From assembly GCA_005772895.1 (NCBI GenBank), contig SXIH01000001.1, positions 62,001 through 126,000 on the forward strand: a stretch of 64,000 nt of DNA, in the 5' to 3' direction. The notes beneath the pieces are model-generated. The model was not told where the DNA came from, searched no databases, and was given only the letters and a program-made list of their open reading frames with translations. This document shows, in pieces, positions 61,700-64,000 of this stretch; the first letter of the stretch is position 1, and every line of letters starts with the position of its first letter. The DNA comes from Bacteroidota bacterium. GTDB lineage: Bacteria; Bacteroidota; Bacteroidia; 2-12-FULL-35-15. The position numbers and the translations under genes were made by a program.

Positions 61700-62902
61700 C
61701 TAATACAAAAACTTATTGTAAGGATATCTTTTCTGATGCAAGTCCTTCACTTTATCGTAAAGCACTTTTTTGAATTCATCTATATTCTCTTTTTTCACTG
61801 CAGAAATAAACAAACATTCATCGTGCAATTTATTCATCCAAGTATTTTTTAAATCATCCAAACTCAAATTCTTTTTTGTACTTGGAGTTAAATCGTCCTC
61901 TTCCTTTTGATCAAATTTAAAAGCATCAATTTTATTAAACACAAGCAGTACCGGTTTATCTCCAGCTCCAATATCAGTAAGCGTTTGATTCACCACATTT
62001 AATTGATCTTCAAATCCGGAATGAGAAATATCTACAACATGAATTAAAATATCCGCTTCACGAACTTCATCTAAAGTAGATTTAAATGATTCTACCAAAG
62101 TAGTTGGCAATTTTCGTATAAATCCTACTGTATCTGATAATAAAAAAGGAAGATTTTCAATCACTACTTTTCTAACAGTTGTATCAAGTGTTGCAAATAA
62201 TTTATTTTCTGCAAACACTTCACTTTTACTCAACATATTCATGATGGTTGATTTACCAACGTTGGTATAACCAACCAAAGCAACACGAATCATTTCGCCA
62301 CGATTTTTTCTTTGTGTTTCCATTTGTCTATCTATCACCTTCAATCTTTCCTTCAAAAACGCAATTCTATCTCTGACAATTCGTCTATCGGTTTCAATCT
62401 CTGTTTCCCCTGCTCCTTTCATACCAATACCTCCTTTGATACGATCCAAGTGATCCCACATTTTTGTTAACCGAGGCAATAAATAAATGGATTGCGCTAA
62501 TTCTACCTGAGTTTTAGCATGTGCTGTTCGTGCACGGGATGCAAAAATATCTAAGATTAATCGGGTACGATCAACAACTTTTACTTTGATTTCTTTTTCG
62601 GCATTTACTTCTTTCTCAAGATTCCGTTGTTGTGCGGGAGAAAGTTCATCATCAAAAATGACAATATTTACTCCATTCTTAGCAACATAATCTTTTATTT
62701 CATTCAACTTCCCGATACCAATAAATGTGCTTGCATCAGGATGAACTAAACGCTGAGTATATCTTTTTAAAACTTTAGCACCCGCAGTATCCGCTAAAAA
62801 CTCCAACTCATCCAAGTATTCTTTAGCTGTTTCCTCGTCCTGACTCTTATTTATCAATCCGACTATTATAGCAGTCTCCTGCTTCTTCCCTGTCTCGTAC
62901 AT
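61700..62902 (-). CDS. hflX: GTPase HflX
   Basis: This 400-residue ribosome-splitting GTPase has the N-terminal HflX domain (about 10-180; IKGGIGMKGAGETEIETDRR split) and the G domain (from about 200): G1 GYTNVGKST, G3 DTVGFIRKLP, G4 NKIDAF. It ends one base after the convergent L,D-transpeptidase gene. The cytochrome gene lies 78 bases upstream, separated by a repeat region. Confidence 0.96.
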   Translation of the reverse strand: MYETGKKQETAIIVGLINKSQDEETAKEYLDELEFLADTAGAKVLKRYTQRLVHPDASTFIGIGKLNEIKDYVAKNGVNIVIFDDELSPAQQRNLEKEVNAEKEIKVKVVDRTRLILDIFASRARTAHAKTQVELAQSIYLLPRLTKMWDHLDRIKGGIGMKGAGETEIETDRRIVRDRIAFLKERLKVIDRQMETQRKNRGEMIRVALVGYTNVGKSTIMNMLSKSEVFAENKLFATLDTTVRKVVIENLPFLLSDTVGFIRKLPTTLVESFKSTLDEVREADILIHVVDISHSGFEDQLNVVNQTLTDIGAGDKPVLLVFNKIDAFKFDQKEEDDLTPSTKKNLSLDDLKNTWMNKLHDECLFISAVKKENIDEFKKVLYDKVKDLHQKRYPYNKFLY

Positions 62903-62983
62903 TTTCAGTTTGTAGTTTTCAGTTTGTAGTTTAAAATCATATAGTTAACAGTCTACGAACTACCAACTAAGTTCTACGAACTA
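62902..62983. repeat. two kinds of short repeat upstream of hflX
   Basis: A perfect tandem duplication of TTTTCAGTTTGTAG (62902-62915, 62916-62929) is followed by two CTACGAACTA copies (62953-62962, 62974-62983), the last overlapping the stop of the cytochrome gene. Confidence 0.6.
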
Positions 62984-63589
62984 TTTAAGCGTCTCTGTAT
63001 ATTCAGCAACAGCTTTAATTTGCTCCTCATTCAGCATACCGGAAAAGGGAGTCATTGCATTCTTACCGTTCTTAATAATTTCAATTCTTGCTGTCAAATC
63101 CATTGTGCTTGTTGACAAATCTTTCGCTCCCATCAAATTTAATTTTCCATCTTCACCATGACATTTTCCACAACTTGCAGTATATAATTCATGTCCGTTT
63201 ACATTACTCTCAGTAATGCCTTCCATACTTTTTGATTTTTGTTTTTTGCTCATTTCGGCCAAACCATAAGCACCTATAATTAAAAGCAAGGATAAAACTG
63301 CCAGAATTTTGTTTTTCTTTTTAAATCCAACAACTGCTAGTGGGATTGAAAGGAATACTGCTGATATTTTAATGATTAGCAGGGATTTTATTTCCGGGAG
63401 CTGAGTCATCATATACACTCCGGTTGCTAAAAACAACACACTAATAATCATTTCAGGTACTTTAAATCCTTTAGAAAATTTAGCAAGTGCTTCTTCTTTA
63501 TTCATCAACAACAAAATTGTTTTGATTAAATAAATCGTTAAAAATAAAATAACGGTTAATAAATGCGTGTGGCGTATTCCTGTTTCCAT
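62981..63589 (-). CDS. SirB2-like membrane domain fused to cytochrome c
   Basis: The protein has 202 residues. The N-terminal half has four hydrophobic helices (about 8-30, 44-62, 68-88, 95-112) and resembles SirB2, with HTHLLTVILFL near the start. A short Lys/Ser-rich linker leads to a mono-haem cytochrome c domain: Cys140, Cys143, His144 in CGKCH and probable axial Met179 in NAMTPF. The haem domain should face the periplasm. The combination suggests a membrane electron carrier. Linked by position only to hflX downstream. Confidence 0.85.
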   Translation of the reverse strand: METGIRHTHLLTVILFLTIYLIKTILLLMNKEEALAKFSKGFKVPEMIISVLFLATGVYMMTQLPEIKSLLIIKISAVFLSIPLAVVGFKKKNKILAVLSLLLIIGAYGLAEMSKKQKSKSMEGITESNVNGHELYTASCGKCHGEDGKLNLMGAKDLSTSTMDLTARIEIIKNGKNAMTPFSGMLNEEQIKAVAEYTETLK

Positions 63590-63677
63590 TTTGATAAGTT
63601 TTTGTCAGTCCAAAAGTAGTAAAAATCTGCTGATTTTACCGTTCATACAATTTTAAAGAAAAATCAGTTTAAAATGC

Positions 63678-63685
63678 TATTTTTG
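63678..63685 (+). promoter_or_regulatory. TAnnTTTG -7 box for the amidohydrolase-like gene
   Basis: TATTTTTG, 17 bases before the ATG at 63703. No TTTG at the expected distance. Confidence 0.45.
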
Positions 63686-63702
63686 TTTAGAACAATACTG
63701 AT

Positions 63703-64000
63703 ATGAAGAAAATTATTTTACTATTATTTGCTGTTTCAATGAGCTCAATTACAAGTGCTCAAGAAACATTTCCAGTTAACGGAACATCCAATAAAAATCA
63801 CACAACATATGCATTCACCAATGCAAAAATAATAGTTGATGCAGATGAAACCATTGAAAATGGGACATTGATTATAAAAGACGGACTAATTTTATTAGTC
63901 GGAACAAAAATAAATATTCCTCAAGGTTCTGTAGTTTATGATTTAAAAGGCAAATCGGTTTATCCTGGATTAATAGATGCTTACTCATCTTACGGAATGC
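63703..64000 (+). CDS. secreted amidohydrolase-like protein, 5' part only
   Basis: The ORF is open from ATG at 63703 to the right edge (99 codons seen). It has a signal peptide (about 1-20, ending ITSAQ), then the composite-domain start of the amidohydrolase/imidazolonepropionase family: FTNAKIIVDADETIENGTLIIKDG (part) and VYPGLIDAYSSYGM. In active enzymes the last motif is PGLIDxHxH. Here both metal-binding His are replaced by Tyr and Tyr-Gly, so metal binding by this motif is lost. Such variants occur in Bacteroidota as the first of tandem pairs. The rest lies outside the window. Confidence 0.85.
   Translation, partial: MKKIILLLFAVSMSSITSAQETFPVNGTSNKNHTTYAFTNAKIIVDADETIENGTLIIKDGLILLVGTKINIPQGSVVYDLKGKSVYPGLIDAYSSYGM

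Noticed and set aside
900-63589. tRNA, rRNA, CRISPR, insertion sequences, phage or integrase genes
   Set aside because: I looked through the gaps and both strands and saw no cloverleaf, spacer array, transposase or integrase. The inverted repeats found are short and not linked to a recognisable mobility gene.

Overview
The window is a chromosomal segment from a member of the Bacteroidota, probably a free-living or freshwater-type aerobic or facultative heterotroph. The evidence is direct: an AT-rich, gene-dense layout with families nearly confined to the phylum (DUF4296 lipoprotein, DUF5686 outer-membrane protein, HU-CCDC81-SPOR protein, argF'-type transcarbamylase). Several promoters fit the Bacteroidota TTTG-N(19-22)-TAnnTTTG pattern, and there is no Shine-Dalgarno bias. 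I see no rRNA, tRNA, CRISPR array, transposase, phage gene or integration site. Gene order looks like a stable core chromosome decorated with several families of short extragenic repeats.

Layout. 1-4404 (minus) is an inorganic-carbon cluster: Can-type beta carbonic anhydrase, a small secreted-type protein, a SulP permease, a second beta carbonic anhydrase, and the start of DabA, which runs off the left edge. 4557-6803 (plus) is a PhoB/PhoR-like two-component pair plus a SiaC-like DUF1987 protein. 6914-9886 holds a DUF4296 lipoprotein, an SDR, a double VOC protein and a ferritin-like diiron protein. 9938-16285 (minus) holds DUF72, a Gpt2-type acyltransferase, dihydroorotase, a GT2 and acetyl-CoA synthetase. 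16358-18803 (plus) holds lipoproteins, a GNAT and an RDD membrane protein.

18805-30208 (minus) is amino-acid biosynthesis. An aromatic operon (pheA, DAHP synthase/chorismate mutase, proC) sits behind a convincing Phe/Tyr-rich leader peptide with a terminator and a matching antiterminator segment. It is preceded by a complete, translationally coupled arginine operon (GNAT, argG, argC, argD, argF', argB, argE, argH) with a long 5' leader that contains a 44-codon upstream ORF ending in two Arg codons.

30402-35991 (minus) is a 2-oxoacid:ferredoxin oxidoreductase operon. A GltD-like flavoprotein with extra ferredoxin clusters comes first, then a fused gamma-alpha subunit carrying a 108-residue histone-H1-like Lys/Ala tail, an inserted four-helix-bundle (23S IVP-type) gene, and the beta subunit. 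36158-45699 (minus) holds small proteins, a polyprenyl synthase, rfbA, an RND/MMPL exporter, a DUF5686 protein and trhO. 45951-64000 is mixed: SDR-type threonine dehydrogenase, a MORN-like protein, cysS, GT9, thioesterase, hemJ, HU-SPOR, kdsB, a tandem pair of DUF1571 proteins with an embedded LysM, polA, an L,D-transpeptidase, hflX, a SirB2-cytochrome c fusion, and an amidohydrolase-like protein cut by the right edge.

The strongest points for follow-up are the combined SulP/DAB/carbonic-anhydrase cluster, the histone-like tail on the oxidoreductase, the pheA attenuator, the Val at the specificity position of the transcarbamylase, and the repeat families that fill the gaps.
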